NCBI GenBank assembly: GCA_000741495.1
Contig: JGZV01000003.1
Span: 1 to 64,000, forward strand
Origin: Bifidobacterium thermophilum
GTDB taxonomy: Bacteria > Actinomycetota > Actinomycetes > Actinomycetales > Bifidobacteriaceae
Length of the DNA: 64,000 bases
Direction of reading: 5' to 3'
Shown: piece after piece, positions 1 to 8,489 of the stretch
How the letters are laid out: each line of letters opens with the position of its first letter
Numbering within the stretch: position 1 is the stretch's first letter
Program-made: the position numbers and the translations under genes
Notes under the pieces: model-generated
Seen by the model: only the letters and a program-made list of their open reading frames with translations
The model's database searches: none
Told to the model about the DNA's origin: nothing

Positions 1-2
1 CC

Positions 3-134
3 GCGACCGTCAAGGCCGGACGCACCGTCGACCGGGCGACCATCGAGACCACCGCGGCACGCATCCTGCAAGGCGATGACACGCCCGGCGGACAGGACCC
101 GGCCGGATACGACAAATACATGGAGGAACGATGA
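3..134 (+). pseudogene. IstA-like transposase, C-terminal fragment
   Basis: Frame 3 is open from the window edge to a TGA at 132-134 and gives 43 residues ending YDKYMEER. The call rests on position: it is directly upstream of and overlapping the istB-like start, as in IS21 elements. The fragment is too short for a domain call by itself, and whether the upstream part is intact cannot be seen. If intact, IstA would be the DDE transposase of the element. Confidence 0.45.
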
Positions 135-945
135 CCGACACCACCACAGCCGGCACCCCCGGCACGACGGCGCCCGCTGGCAGGCGGCGATCGCCGAAGG
201 CCACGCCCGGGCAGGTCATGGAACTCGCCCGGATGCTGCCGCCGGCACGGGACGTGCTCCGCCGGGCATGCGACGACGCCACACCCGGGCAGCTCGGCTT
301 CCTCGCCGGCCTGTCCAGGGATGGAGAACGCCAGCAGGGCCGAATCCAAACGCGCCCGCCTGCTCCGGACGGGCCGGATTCCCCCAATCCAAGACACTTG
401 ACGGATACGACCGGGGGCATGGCCCCGTCCCCCGCCGACTGGCGCCGCGAACAGCCCGCCAGCCTCCAGTTCGTGGACCGGGCCGAGGACCTCGTGCCCT
501 ACGGGGACGTCGGATGCGGCAAGACACACCTGGCCATCGCGATCGGGAGGCCCGGCCTGCAAACACATGATACCGGCCGGGTTCTTCACGGCCCCGTCCC
601 TGGTCACGCGCCTGCGCAAGGCCAAACACGACAACCGCCTCGACACCGAACCCGAGGCGATCGGCAAGGCCGAACCGCCGGTCATCGACGGACTGGGCTA
701 CCTGCCGGCGACATCGAGGGCGCGCGCCTCCTGTTCCGGGTCATAGCGGGCAGCTACGAGACCGGGAGCGTGGGCGTCCGCCTCGAATCTGGAATCCGGG
801 CAGGTGGGGCGACGTGTTCGGCGACGGCGACATGGCCGCCGCGGCCGGCGACAGCATCGACCCGCCACGGGTGCACCGTCAGGTTCCACGGCGAATCCTA
901 CAGGAACACCCACTCACCGGTGAAACAGCCAAACAACACCAATAG
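131..945 (+). pseudogene. IstB-like ATP-binding protein, multiply frameshifted
   Basis: IstB is the AAA+ helper ATPase of IS21 transposition. Pieces of the family are visible in different frames: RAESKRARLL-type and FPQSKTLDGYDRG text near 330-420, VDRAEDLVPYGDVGCGKTHL (Walker A) near 474-533, RLRKAKHDNRLDTEPEAIGK near 610-670, EGARLLFRVIAGSYETGSV near 717-773, and RWGDVFGDGDMAAA near 807-848, ending at a TAG at 943-945. At least three or four frame changes are needed to join them, so this is a decayed gene. A continuous 297-codon frame through the region is not the real protein. Confidence 0.75.
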
Positions 946-1050
946 GAAACCGGACGGCCCAAACCGTCCAGAACGGACGACGAAACTGTCCGGAAAAGTG
1001 ACGACACCGTACAAGTCAACTTGACAAAATACAGTACGGTTTCATCCCGG

Positions 1051-1104
1051 CCGACGACAGGGACGCGGCCGACGACAGGAACGCGACGGACGACGGGGAC
1101 GCCA
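1051..1104. repeat. 18-bp direct repeat, three copies
   Basis: Three adjacent copies of an 18-bp unit begin at 1051, 1069 and 1087, each a variant of CCGACGACAGGGACGCGG. They lie just downstream of the istB remnant in a stretch (946-1318) where no gene is supported. They may belong to the transposon end or be a local slippage product. Confidence 0.7.
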
Positions 1105-1318
1105 CGACGGTGGACGGGGCCCCTTCGGACGGCACGGGAATCGAATGGGGTGACCTCTATCTCACAGACCAGCGGACGATCCCCGGCCCCGATGACTGAA
1201 GGCCTTAAGCAATAACTTTGGTTCCTATATGCCCAGATTGACCGATAAGTGAACGGCTGGCGAACATTGTCTATTATTGACTTCCTGTGGAATTCATGGA
1301 GAGGTCAAGGAGGGGCCG

Positions 1319-3233
1319 ATGGATTTGGGTGCACAGCTGTTCTATAAATGTCAGTTTGATCTGAGCCTGACGGAATACAGCGAGAATAGGGACCTGCTGT
1401 GGGAAATCGTGCTTGAGCTGACGGGATGGGTGAAATCGAAGCATTATCACCTCCTTGATGAGCGCATCGATATGACAAGGTTGAAGCGAGGGACTGGTAG
1501 GACTCCTCTCACAGACAGGGCAAAGGGGGAAGTGGATAACCGTCAAGAGTGCGTTGTTCCAAGATGGCGATACTGTCGAATGGGCGGCGCAAATTGATGA
1601 GGAGATGCGGGGAGAGCGCGATGAGCAGACGCGCATTTATATCGCGCCTCGAAAGTGGACGACCGAGATTAGCTATCGGTCGGTTCCCAAACAAGATACG
1701 GGTGTGTTTTCCCTGATTCTTTCCTATCAGGATCGTCCTGGATTCCTGGGACCGGCATCACCCGCCCCGAAAGCCTCGGTTCCGCGTCTTGTGAAATTCT
1801 TGACGGCGGATGAGAACTTGTATTGCAGCAAATCCGATCTCGACATCGCGGAAATGCTGACGAAAGTTGCGACGCAAGCTGGGGCGGGTGCGATCAGTGC
1901 AAGTACCTTTTGGAAACTGGTGATGCGAAGCGATCGCGAATACCCGATTGTTTATATCGCTCTTGACAAGGAGACCGGAAAACCTGCGATTGACCCGGAA
2001 AAACTTGACGAGGAGCTGTACCCCAATGCGTTGATTTGCTATCCGACCAGTGTGGCCGAGGACGATGCTATCCAGAGGGCGTGCCCAATTCCCGATTTGC
2101 GTTGTTATACAGACTCGGTCAGGGTGTATCAGACACGTCCCAATTTCGGCGGGGATAACAGGTGGAATGAGTTGAAGAGGCATCGCTATTTCACTAGACG
2201 AAATATGGATGATTTACCCGGATTGGTGCACGGCGCGTCCGGCGACCCATTGATATTCCTCCTACGCCAAGCGTTGTCTCAGGACGTGCATTTTTATGAG
2301 ACCGAGGAATTCGTCACTGTTGAAGACGTGGTTCAGCATAGAAAGGTTGCTGAAATCAGAAATGACTTGGAGACGGCCGACGAGCGACTTTCCGAGTATC
2401 AATCGCGAATCAGCACTCTTCGCCAGGGCTTTGCTGAGCGTCAGAAAGCGCTGCATGAGCAGGAAGAGCGTCAGGATGCGATAAGCGAGGAGCTGAAGAT
2501 CTTTCTGCCAAGCTGGAAGATGAGAAAAAACAGAAGACTGCAGAGTGAACAAGATGTAGAAGCAGCATTGGATCTCGCTGAGCAGACAGAGAACGAACTG
2601 AAACAGATGCGGACCGACTATTCGGAATTGCTTCAAGAGAATTATTCTTTGAAGGCGAAGTACCGTGGTCTCAATAATGAATCCGATGCCGTGGAGGGCA
2701 ATCAGCGTGAACAGTTGCGCAAGATGCTCACGACGGAACTGCCTGAAGTCTTCTCGGCTAGTGGTGCGAATCCCTATGAGTCGAACCATGCGATCGTGGA
2801 AATGTTTTCCAAGCTCTACGATGACAGAATCGTCGTATCTGATAGAGCGTGGTCGAGCTTGAAGGACTGCATCACCAGTCCCTCATTGTGCTGGAAGGCG
2901 ATGATGATGGTCTGTCGTCCGCTATGGCTGGCATATGCGGAGGGCGAAGGGAATATCAATGAGATATTCCGCCAGAATTCAGAAACCCTGGCGGGGTTCG
3001 ATGTTGCCCTCAGCGAAGGGCGTGAGACGAGAAGAAATCCTCAATTGATGAAGCTTCGCGAGCTTTCCGTTGACGGGAAGCAGTATTCCATAGAGCCTCA
3101 TTTGAAGAAAGGCAATAAGGAGGATGCGGATTCAATACGCATTTACTATGCATGGGACCCTGAGAGCCGGAAGATAGTCCTTGGCTCGATAGGAAAACAT
3201 CTTACGAACTATACGTCGCGCAGCATCCATTGA
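1319..3233 (+). CDS. Orphan coiled-coil protein of unknown function, apparent +1 frameshift
   Basis: No family is recognised. ATG 1319 has a strong Shine-Dalgarno (AAGGAGG at 1308-1314), but its frame stops after about 93 codons. The frame that is open to TGA 3231-3233 has only an SD-less TTG (1554). Skipping one base in the GGGGG run at 1525-1529 joins the two smoothly (AKG then KWITVKSALFQDG), giving about 637 residues. Residues about 350-455 are a charged heptad-like coiled coil (AEIRNDLETADERLSEYQ, then ENELKQMRTDYSELL). The C-terminus reads RIYYAWDPESRKIVLGSIGK, a compact strand-rich end that faintly recalls RelE-like toxin folds, which is inference only. Base composition is visibly AT-richer than the flanking genes, and it sits between an IS remnant and an integrase, so it looks horizontally acquired. 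A defence or mobile-element role is possible but unproven. Confidence 0.6.
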
Positions 3234-3300
3234 GATTCAGGGCTGTGGCAGGCGAGTAGAACGTTGCGATGGTCGACAGGCTGCATACTGCCGACGACGT

Positions 3301-3330
3301 GTGGGGCGGAACTGTAGAGTTCCGCCCCAC
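3301..3330. terminator. Bidirectional terminator hairpin
   Basis: A 13-bp perfect stem (GTGGGGCGGAACT at 3301-3313 with its complement at 3318-3330) and a 4-nt loop lie between the converging ends of the orphan gene and the integrase. There is no long T tract. Confidence 0.7.
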
Positions 3331-3402
3331 TACCGTATCAGCGAGCGAAAATATCGCCATCAGGCAATCCAGGCTCAGCTTCGCTGGACGTCTGCCTCGT
3401 CC

Positions 3403-4584
3403 TTACGCGATCATCCTCTCCGCCATTCGTTCGACGGCCTCGCGGCGGTGTTCGGGGACGATGCGCTGGTAGTGCTGGATGGCGATGCGTTCGCTCGTGT
3501 GACCGAGCTCGTCCATGCATTCGCGGAGGGTTCCGCCGCAGATGAGGAGCATCGTGGCGTGGGCGGCCCTGAGGGTGTGGAAGGTGATGTCGGTGCGTCC
3601 CGCGGCTTTGCGGGCGGCGCGGAACTGCTGCTGCACGGTTGTGGGGGAGAGGAGTCGGCTCGTCGCGCCTGGAAGAGCATGGGGATCGTCCGGGTCGCAC
3701 CAGCGACTGATGTGCTCCCTGATGAAGGGGACGATGGCCTCGGGGATGGGCACGACGCGGTTGCTCTTCTTGGTCTTGGTGCGGCACAGTTCGTTGGGAC
3801 CCAGGTCGTCGCTGCCCCTGTTGACCGAGTGGGCGACGTGCATCTCGAGGCGGTCGAGGTCAATGTCGCTTTTGCGCAAGGCGCATGCTTTTCCGATGCG
3901 CAGGCCGCCCACGATGGCCGCGATGTATACGATGAGCCTGTCGTAGCAGGGCATGGCGTGGTACAGCTTCTTCAGTTCTACCGGTGTGACGGGCTCGACG
4001 TCTTCGCGACCTGATTCTGGCAGTGGCGGGAGGCGGAAGGACCACGGGGATTTCTGGATGAGCTTGACCCATTCGCCGACGTTGCCTTCCTCGGCGGCTT
4101 TGAGGACGCGCTTCATGCGCGCGCACTGGCGGTGGAAGGAGTGAGGGCCTTCGGGGTGCTCCGCGTCGTACCAGTCGCGCAGGTCCTTGCGCCTGATTTT
4201 GCCGATCTCCATGCTGCCGAAGGCGCGGATGAGGTGCGAGACATCCGCCTCCGAGGTTGCGCCGCGTTGCCCCCCCTCGGCCCGGCGTCCGTCGGCGAGC
4301 CTGTATTCGCGGATCCACTGGTTTGCGTATTCCTCGAATGTGGGGTCGTGCTCCCTCTCGATCCTCTCGCTGGGCGGAGTCCACTGGGCCAGTCCCATCT
4401 CGGCCCTATCGACCAGGGCGTGCTCCTCCTCGAGCCATTGGTAGGCAAGCGCCTTCTGCCCGATGGGGAACGACTTCGAGATCTTCTTGCTGTGGTCGAG
4501 CGGCGACGTGTACCGGGCCACCCAACTTGATGCCTTTCCCTCCCTGTTCTTCCGGGGGAACACGGTGCCCCATTGCATCCTCAT
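3403..4584 (-). CDS. Tyrosine recombinase / phage-type integrase
   Basis: A 393-residue site-specific recombinase. It has an N-terminal arm-binding region, a SAM-like core-binding domain (about residues 80-180) and a C-terminal catalytic domain. Catalytic residues are visible: Arg229 (GGLRIGKACAL), Lys near 272 in the beta-hairpin, His336 and Arg339 (FHTLR), His362 (LGHTSE) and Tyr372 (QHY). The GLRxGE motif has Lys in place of Glu. The start is supported by GGAGG 11-15 bases upstream. It faces away from the chromosomal acyltransferase gene and lies at the right edge of the accessory block, the usual place for the integrase of a genomic island. No excisionase or partner gene is seen. Confidence 0.92.
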   Translation of the reverse strand: MRMQWGTVFPRKNREGKASSWVARYTSPLDHSKKISKSFPIGQKALAYQWLEEEHALVDRAEMGLAQWTPPSERIEREHDPTFEEYANQWIREYRLADGRRAEGGQRGATSEADVSHLIRAFGSMEIGKIRRKDLRDWYDAEHPEGPHSFHRQCARMKRVLKAAEEGNVGEWVKLIQKSPWSFRLPPLPESGREDVEPVTPVELKKLYHAMPCYDRLIVYIAAIVGGLRIGKACALRKSDIDLDRLEMHVAHSVNRGSDDLGPNELCRTKTKKSNRVVPIPEAIVPFIREHISRWCDPDDPHALPGATSRLLSPTTVQQQFRAARKAAGRTDITFHTLRAAHATMLLICGGTLRECMDELGHTSERIAIQHYQRIVPEHRREAVERMAERMIA

Positions 4585-4633
4585 GCGCTTCCTACCTCCG
4601 TTGAGTTCTCAATGTTTCCGATGGGTCATGGGT

Positions 4634-4664
4634 ATGAAAAAAGCTGCGCTTTCCGGCGCAGCTT
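4634..4664 (-). terminator. Intrinsic terminator-like hairpin upstream of the integrase
   Basis: A 9-bp stem (AAGCTGCGC 4641-4649 with GCGCAGCTT 4656-4664) is followed, on the minus strand, by a T-run (A-run 4637-4642 on the plus strand). It has the form of a rho-independent terminator for minus-strand transcripts arriving from the right, where no gene is present. It may be part of the attachment region. Confidence 0.6.
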
Positions 4665-4667
4665 CTG

Positions 4668-4687
4668 TGATACCTAATTTGATACCT
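4668..4687. repeat. Direct repeats TGATACCT, possible integrase arm sites
   Basis: TGATACCT occurs at 4668-4675 and again at 4680-4687, spaced 12 bp, between the integrase start and the first chromosomal gene. Short direct repeats here are compatible with arm-type recombinase binding sites. No att core or target tRNA was identified, so this is a suggestion. Confidence 0.3.
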
Positions 4688-4855
4688 TAGCCTGTGGTGG
4701 TCAGTGCCTTACGGATGAGACGATATTTTTGAAATAAACACACATGACAAGTATTTGCAATGCAAGAACACCATTCAGTCCGTCTGAATGTTGTTCTCGC
4801 ATCCCTCGGTATCCGGTGCCACCGCCTTGGCCGGCGGTTGCGGCACAATGGAGAT

Positions 4856-5815
4856 ATGACTTCGAAAGGCAAACCATCGCCGCGCAGCGCGGTCAAGCCG
4901 CTGAGCGACGAACAGGTCGCGAAACTCGCGCAGCGCCATCATCTGGTCAACCCGACCAAGGAATACCCGACAGGCCCGCGCATCCCGAACGAGGCGGAAA
5001 TCAACGCGCAGAATCCGAAAGCCACCGCACGCCTGCTCAAAGGCGTCTCCGTGGTCCTCAGCCAGCGCAGCAAAGTGTACGCGTGGGGTCTGGAGCACGT
5101 TCCGGAAACCGGCCCGTTCATCACCGCCGCCACGCATGTGACCATGTACGACGTCTTCGTCCCGATGATGAGCCTGTTCCACATGGGCCGCCGCCCGCGC
5201 TTCATGGCCAAAGCGGAGATGGCGCACTGGCCGGTCATCGGCAAATGGTTCCAGACCGTTGGCATGCAACCGGTTCCCCGACGTTCAGGCCAAGCGAAAG
5301 CCATCGAAACGGAATCCATCAACATCCTCACCTCCGGCCGACCGCTGACCATCTGGCCGGAAGGCACCCTCACCCGCGACCCGCAGAAATGGCCGATGAG
5401 CATGAAATCTGGCGTCGGCTATATCGCGCTCGAAGCCTCACGCCGGCTCGGCTACCAGATTCCGTTGTACTGTTCGGTCACGTGGGGTGCGGCAAGCATC
5501 AACCAATGGTGGCCGTGGCCGCGCAAGAACGTCGTCATGTGCTATGACGACCGGCTTGACTATGCCGACCTGCTCGCCACACAGGATTCGTGGGGCGACG
5601 AACCGCCCGCAGAACTCGCCCAAGCCCTCGCCGACCGCGTACGCGCCCGGATGGAGGAGATCATGGCTGAAATCCGCGGCGAGCAACCGCCAGCGGCGGG
5701 ATACTGGGATTACCGCACGATGAGCCGCAAGCCGCGACCTGACATATCCTTCCACCGCGAGGACGGCGAGCAGCCGTACATCACGACCATCCCGCCTGCC
5801 GGCACACGCGCATAG
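4856..5815 (+). CDS. plsC: 1-acyl-sn-glycerol-3-phosphate acyltransferase family protein
   Basis: A 319-residue PlsC-type acyltransferase that would acylate lysophosphatidate to phosphatidate at the membrane. The HX4D catalytic motif is His94-Asp99 (HVTMYD), and the substrate-binding EGT is at 169-171 (WPEGTLT). ATG 4856 is chosen because GGAG lies 4-6 bases upstream (4850-4853); a longer frame from 4760 has no ribosome site and its extra 32 residues look unlike the family. gpsA follows 132 bases downstream on the same strand, which makes the glycerol-3-phosphate producer and a phospholipid acyltransferase neighbours. This pairing is common in actinobacteria and supports a phospholipid role. 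Confidence 0.88.
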   Translation: MTSKGKPSPRSAVKPLSDEQVAKLAQRHHLVNPTKEYPTGPRIPNEAEINAQNPKATARLLKGVSVVLSQRSKVYAWGLEHVPETGPFITAATHVTMYDVFVPMMSLFHMGRRPRFMAKAEMAHWPVIGKWFQTVGMQPVPRRSGQAKAIETESINILTSGRPLTIWPEGTLTRDPQKWPMSMKSGVGYIALEASRRLGYQIPLYCSVTWGAASINQWWPWPRKNVVMCYDDRLDYADLLATQDSWGDEPPAELAQALADRVRARMEEIMAEIRGEQPPAAGYWDYRTMSRKPRPDISFHREDGEQPYITTIPPAGTRA

Positions 5816-5947
5816 ACGATAGCGAGTACCATAAAGCCCAGCAATACGGAACCTGCCACACGCAGGCAGACGCCGGCGGCAAGCATCCAGCAGCCAGCCG
5901 TCGCAACCACAAATCAGGCGCCACACTACGCCTGCAAGGAGATTGAC

Positions 5948-6946
5948 ATGACAAACATCACCGTCCTGGGGGCAGGAGCCTGGGGAACCGCGTTCGGCCA
6001 AGTCCTCGCCGACGCGGGCAACACCGTGACCATGTGGGCGATCGAACCGGAAATCGTCACGGACATCCACGAGCACCACCGCAACTCGTACCGTCTGCCC
6101 AGCGTCGAACAGCTGCCCGCGAACATGGACGCCACTGGCGACCGCGCACAGGCGGTGGCGCACGCGGAAATCATCGTCGTCGCGATTGCGGCCCAGTTCG
6201 CCCGCGTCGCGCTCGCCGAATTCAAGGATCTGATCCCGCCCACCGCCCTCGTCGTCTCCCTGATGAAAGGCATTGAACGCACCACCGGCAAACGTATGGA
6301 CCAAGTGGTGCGTGAATCCCTGGATCTGCCTGAAGAGCGGTTCGTCGCGATTTCCGGGCCGAACCTGAGCAAGCAGGTTGCCGACCGTCAGCCTGCGGCC
6401 ACGGTTGTCGGCTGCGCTGACATCGCCAATGCGCGAACCGTCGCGAAAGCCTGCGAAACCAAGTATTTCAAGCCTTTCGTCACCACTGATGTCATCGGCT
6501 TGGAAATGTGCGGATCATTGAAAAACGTGGTTGCGCTCGCCGTCGGCATGGCGCGTGGGGCCGGATACGGGGAGAACACCGCCGCGATGATCGAGACGCG
6601 TGGCCTGGCGGAATTGACGGCGCTCGGCAAGGCGGCGGGCGCCGACCCGAAGACTTTCGCCGGGCTCGCCGGTGTGGGTGATCTGGTCGCCACGTGTGGG
6701 TCCCCGCTGAGCCGCAATTACACCTTCGGTGCGAATCTGGGCAAGGGTCTGAGTGTGGAGGAAGCTACGAAGGCGAGTAACGGCGTCGCCGAAGGCGTCC
6801 CGACCACTGGCGCGGTGGTGGCGCTCGGACGTCAGCTTGGCGTGCCGACGCCGCTCGCCAGTGCCATGAGTGACGTGTTGGATAAGGGCATCTCCTGCGC
6901 CGACATGCTCGCTGAATTGTTCGGCGGAGCCATTACCGAGGAGTAA
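5948..6946 (+). CDS. gpsA: NAD(P)-dependent glycerol-3-phosphate dehydrogenase
   Basis: A 332-residue cytosolic enzyme that reduces dihydroxyacetone phosphate to sn-glycerol-3-phosphate for phospholipid synthesis. The nucleotide-binding GAGAWG is at residues 8-13, Lys107 lies in SLMKGIE, and the catalytic Lys192 lies in CGSLKNV; NGVAEGVPTT near the C-terminus is also typical. Length is normal. An AAGGAG ribosome site precedes ATG 5948. It lies downstream of plsC and upstream of ddl, so precursors for lipid and wall synthesis cluster here. Confidence 0.97.
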   Translation: MTNITVLGAGAWGTAFGQVLADAGNTVTMWAIEPEIVTDIHEHHRNSYRLPSVEQLPANMDATGDRAQAVAHAEIIVVAIAAQFARVALAEFKDLIPPTALVVSLMKGIERTTGKRMDQVVRESLDLPEERFVAISGPNLSKQVADRQPAATVVGCADIANARTVAKACETKYFKPFVTTDVIGLEMCGSLKNVVALAVGMARGAGYGENTAAMIETRGLAELTALGKAAGADPKTFAGLAGVGDLVATCGSPLSRNYTFGANLGKGLSVEEATKASNGVAEGVPTTGAVVALGRQLGVPTPLASAMSDVLDKGISCADMLAELFGGAITEE

Positions 6947-7120
6947 ACCGGCGAGGCGGACCGTCGAAAGCACAGGCTGAGCCATGGCTCGCGCTATGGT
7001 TGCGGCTGGAGAACACGGAGCGATCCGATGTCCGAGGTCAATTCGAAGTCAAGGTGAGAAACGGGCTGTCTGCCGCCCGCATGACGGCGGACAATCACCC
7101 AAGCAAGGTAAAGGATGATC

Positions 7121-8263
7121 ATGACGAAGCAACGCATTATGGTGCTGTACGGCGGCAAGGCCGACGAGCATTCGATTTCGTGCATTTCAACGGCTGGCAT
7201 GCTCAATGCACTTGATACCAAGCGTTTTGAGCCGATTCCGGTGGGTATCACCAAGGATGGCAAGTGGCTGGTCGGCGGAACTGACCCGCGTACTTTCTCG
7301 CTGGACGACGGCACGCTGCCGGTTGTTGAGGCCGGAGCCGACACGCGTGAGGTTGTTCTTGACCCGGCGCTCGGTTCGAACGGGTTCTTCGCCCGCGAGC
7401 AGGACGGGTCGTTGACTTCCCTCGGCACGATTGACGCGGTATTCCCGGTATTACATGGCCCGTACGGTGAGGATGGCACGGTTCAGGGGCTGCTTGAAAT
7501 GATGGGCGTGCCGTACGTGGGTTGTGGCGTGTTCGCGTCCGCCGCCTGCATGGATAAGCATTTCACGAAGGTGCTGCTCAACGCCGCCGGCATCGCCACG
7601 GCTCCGGGCATCACCCTCGACACCCGCGATTTCGACGCCGCAGACGGGTTCGCCGCCCAAGGCGAGACGTTGATCAGCCAGGTGCGTGAAGCGGGGCTCG
7701 CTTACCCGCTGTTCGTCAAACCGTCGCGTGCAGGCTCGAGTTTCGGCGTGACGAAGGTCGAGCATGAGGGTGATGCCGCCGAACTGGCTGCCGCGGTCTT
7801 CGAAGCTTCCCACCATGATTGGAAGGTGCTTATCGAGCAGGGTATCGACGCGCGTGAGATCGAGTGCGCGGTGTTCGCCCCCAAACCGGGCGAGCAGCCA
7901 CGCGCCAGCTGGCCGGGCGAGATCGTGCTGGATCGCCGCGACGACGGCGAGGACCAGTTCTACGATTTCGACAGCAAGTACATGGATGCGCAGGCCTCCC
8001 ACGTCGAGGTACCGGCCAAGTTGCCGGCTGAAACGCTGGAACTGGTTCGCAGCACCGCAATCAAGGCGTTCAAAGCGGTTGATGGTGCCGGCTTGAGCCG
8101 CGTGGACACCTTCGTGACGAAGGACGGTTCGGTGATGGTCAACGAAATCAACACCATGCCCGGCTTCACGCCGATCTCCATGTACCCCAAAGCGTGGGCG
8201 GCGACCGGCCTGCCGTACGGCGAGCTGATTTCCCAGCTTATTGACGGCGTGCTCCAGCACTGA
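7121..8263 (+). CDS. ddl: D-alanine--D-alanine ligase
   Basis: A 380-residue ATP-grasp ligase that joins two D-Ala for peptidoglycan precursor synthesis. Family text is clear: VLYGGKADEHSISCISTAG at the N-terminus, HGPYGEDGTVQGLLE, the ATP-grasp segment LFVKPSRAGSSFGVTKV, and the metal-binding end VNEINTMPGFTPISMYPKAW. ATG 7121 is favoured by AAGGA at 7111-7115 with a 5-base gap; an in-frame ATG at 7115 overlaps this site and is less likely. It is followed by a hairpin at 8283-8326. Confidence 0.96.
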   Translation: MTKQRIMVLYGGKADEHSISCISTAGMLNALDTKRFEPIPVGITKDGKWLVGGTDPRTFSLDDGTLPVVEAGADTREVVLDPALGSNGFFAREQDGSLTSLGTIDAVFPVLHGPYGEDGTVQGLLEMMGVPYVGCGVFASAACMDKHFTKVLLNAAGIATAPGITLDTRDFDAADGFAAQGETLISQVREAGLAYPLFVKPSRAGSSFGVTKVEHEGDAAELAAAVFEASHHDWKVLIEQGIDAREIECAVFAPKPGEQPRASWPGEIVLDRRDDGEDQFYDFDSKYMDAQASHVEVPAKLPAETLELVRSTAIKAFKAVDGAGLSRVDTFVTKDGSVMVNEINTMPGFTPISMYPKAWAATGLPYGELISQLIDGVLQH

Positions 8264-8282
8264 CGTTACTGGCGTATCGCGT

Positions 8283-8330
8283 ACAGGCCGGTGGATGTCC
8301 GACATTTCGGAAGTCCCCCGGCCTGTTGTG
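8283..8330 (+). terminator. Terminator downstream of ddl
   Basis: ACAGGCCGG (8283-8291) pairs with CCGGCCTGT (8318-8326), followed by a T-rich stretch. It lies 20 bases after the ddl stop. Confidence 0.6.
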
Positions 8331-8489
8331 TTTTGTCGCGTTTTCGCGCGGCTTGGGAAGTTATCCACAATTGCGATGCGTAGCTTGCTTGGAAACGGCG
8401 TCTTGCTACGATGGACATGTTGTAGTGCTTCCGAAGACGGTGAGTATTGCGCATGAGCCGATGAATGCCAACGAATGCAAGGGGTGTCG

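Larger units (their letters stand above)
3..945 (+). mobile_element. Degenerate IS21-family element (istA tail plus istB)
   Basis: An IstA-like reading frame ends in a four-base ATGA overlap with the start of an IstB-like frame, which is the usual istA-istB arrangement of IS21 elements. The IstB part is recognisable only by switching frame several times, so the element cannot make an intact transposition helper. The left end lies outside the window. It marks the start of an accessory region that also holds an orphan gene and an integrase. Terminal inverted repeats were not identified. Confidence 0.7.

Noticed and set aside
131..1024. Intact 297-residue IstB protein
   Set aside because: The continuous frame matches IstB only in short pieces; the rest of the family text is in other frames.
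1554..3233. Complete gene from the TTG start
   Set aside because: There is no ribosome site at the TTG, while the ATG at 1319 has a strong one and joins the frame by a single-base slip.
3301..4014. Plus-strand gene opposite the integrase
   Set aside because: It is a shadow frame of the integrase, beginning in the terminator hairpin.
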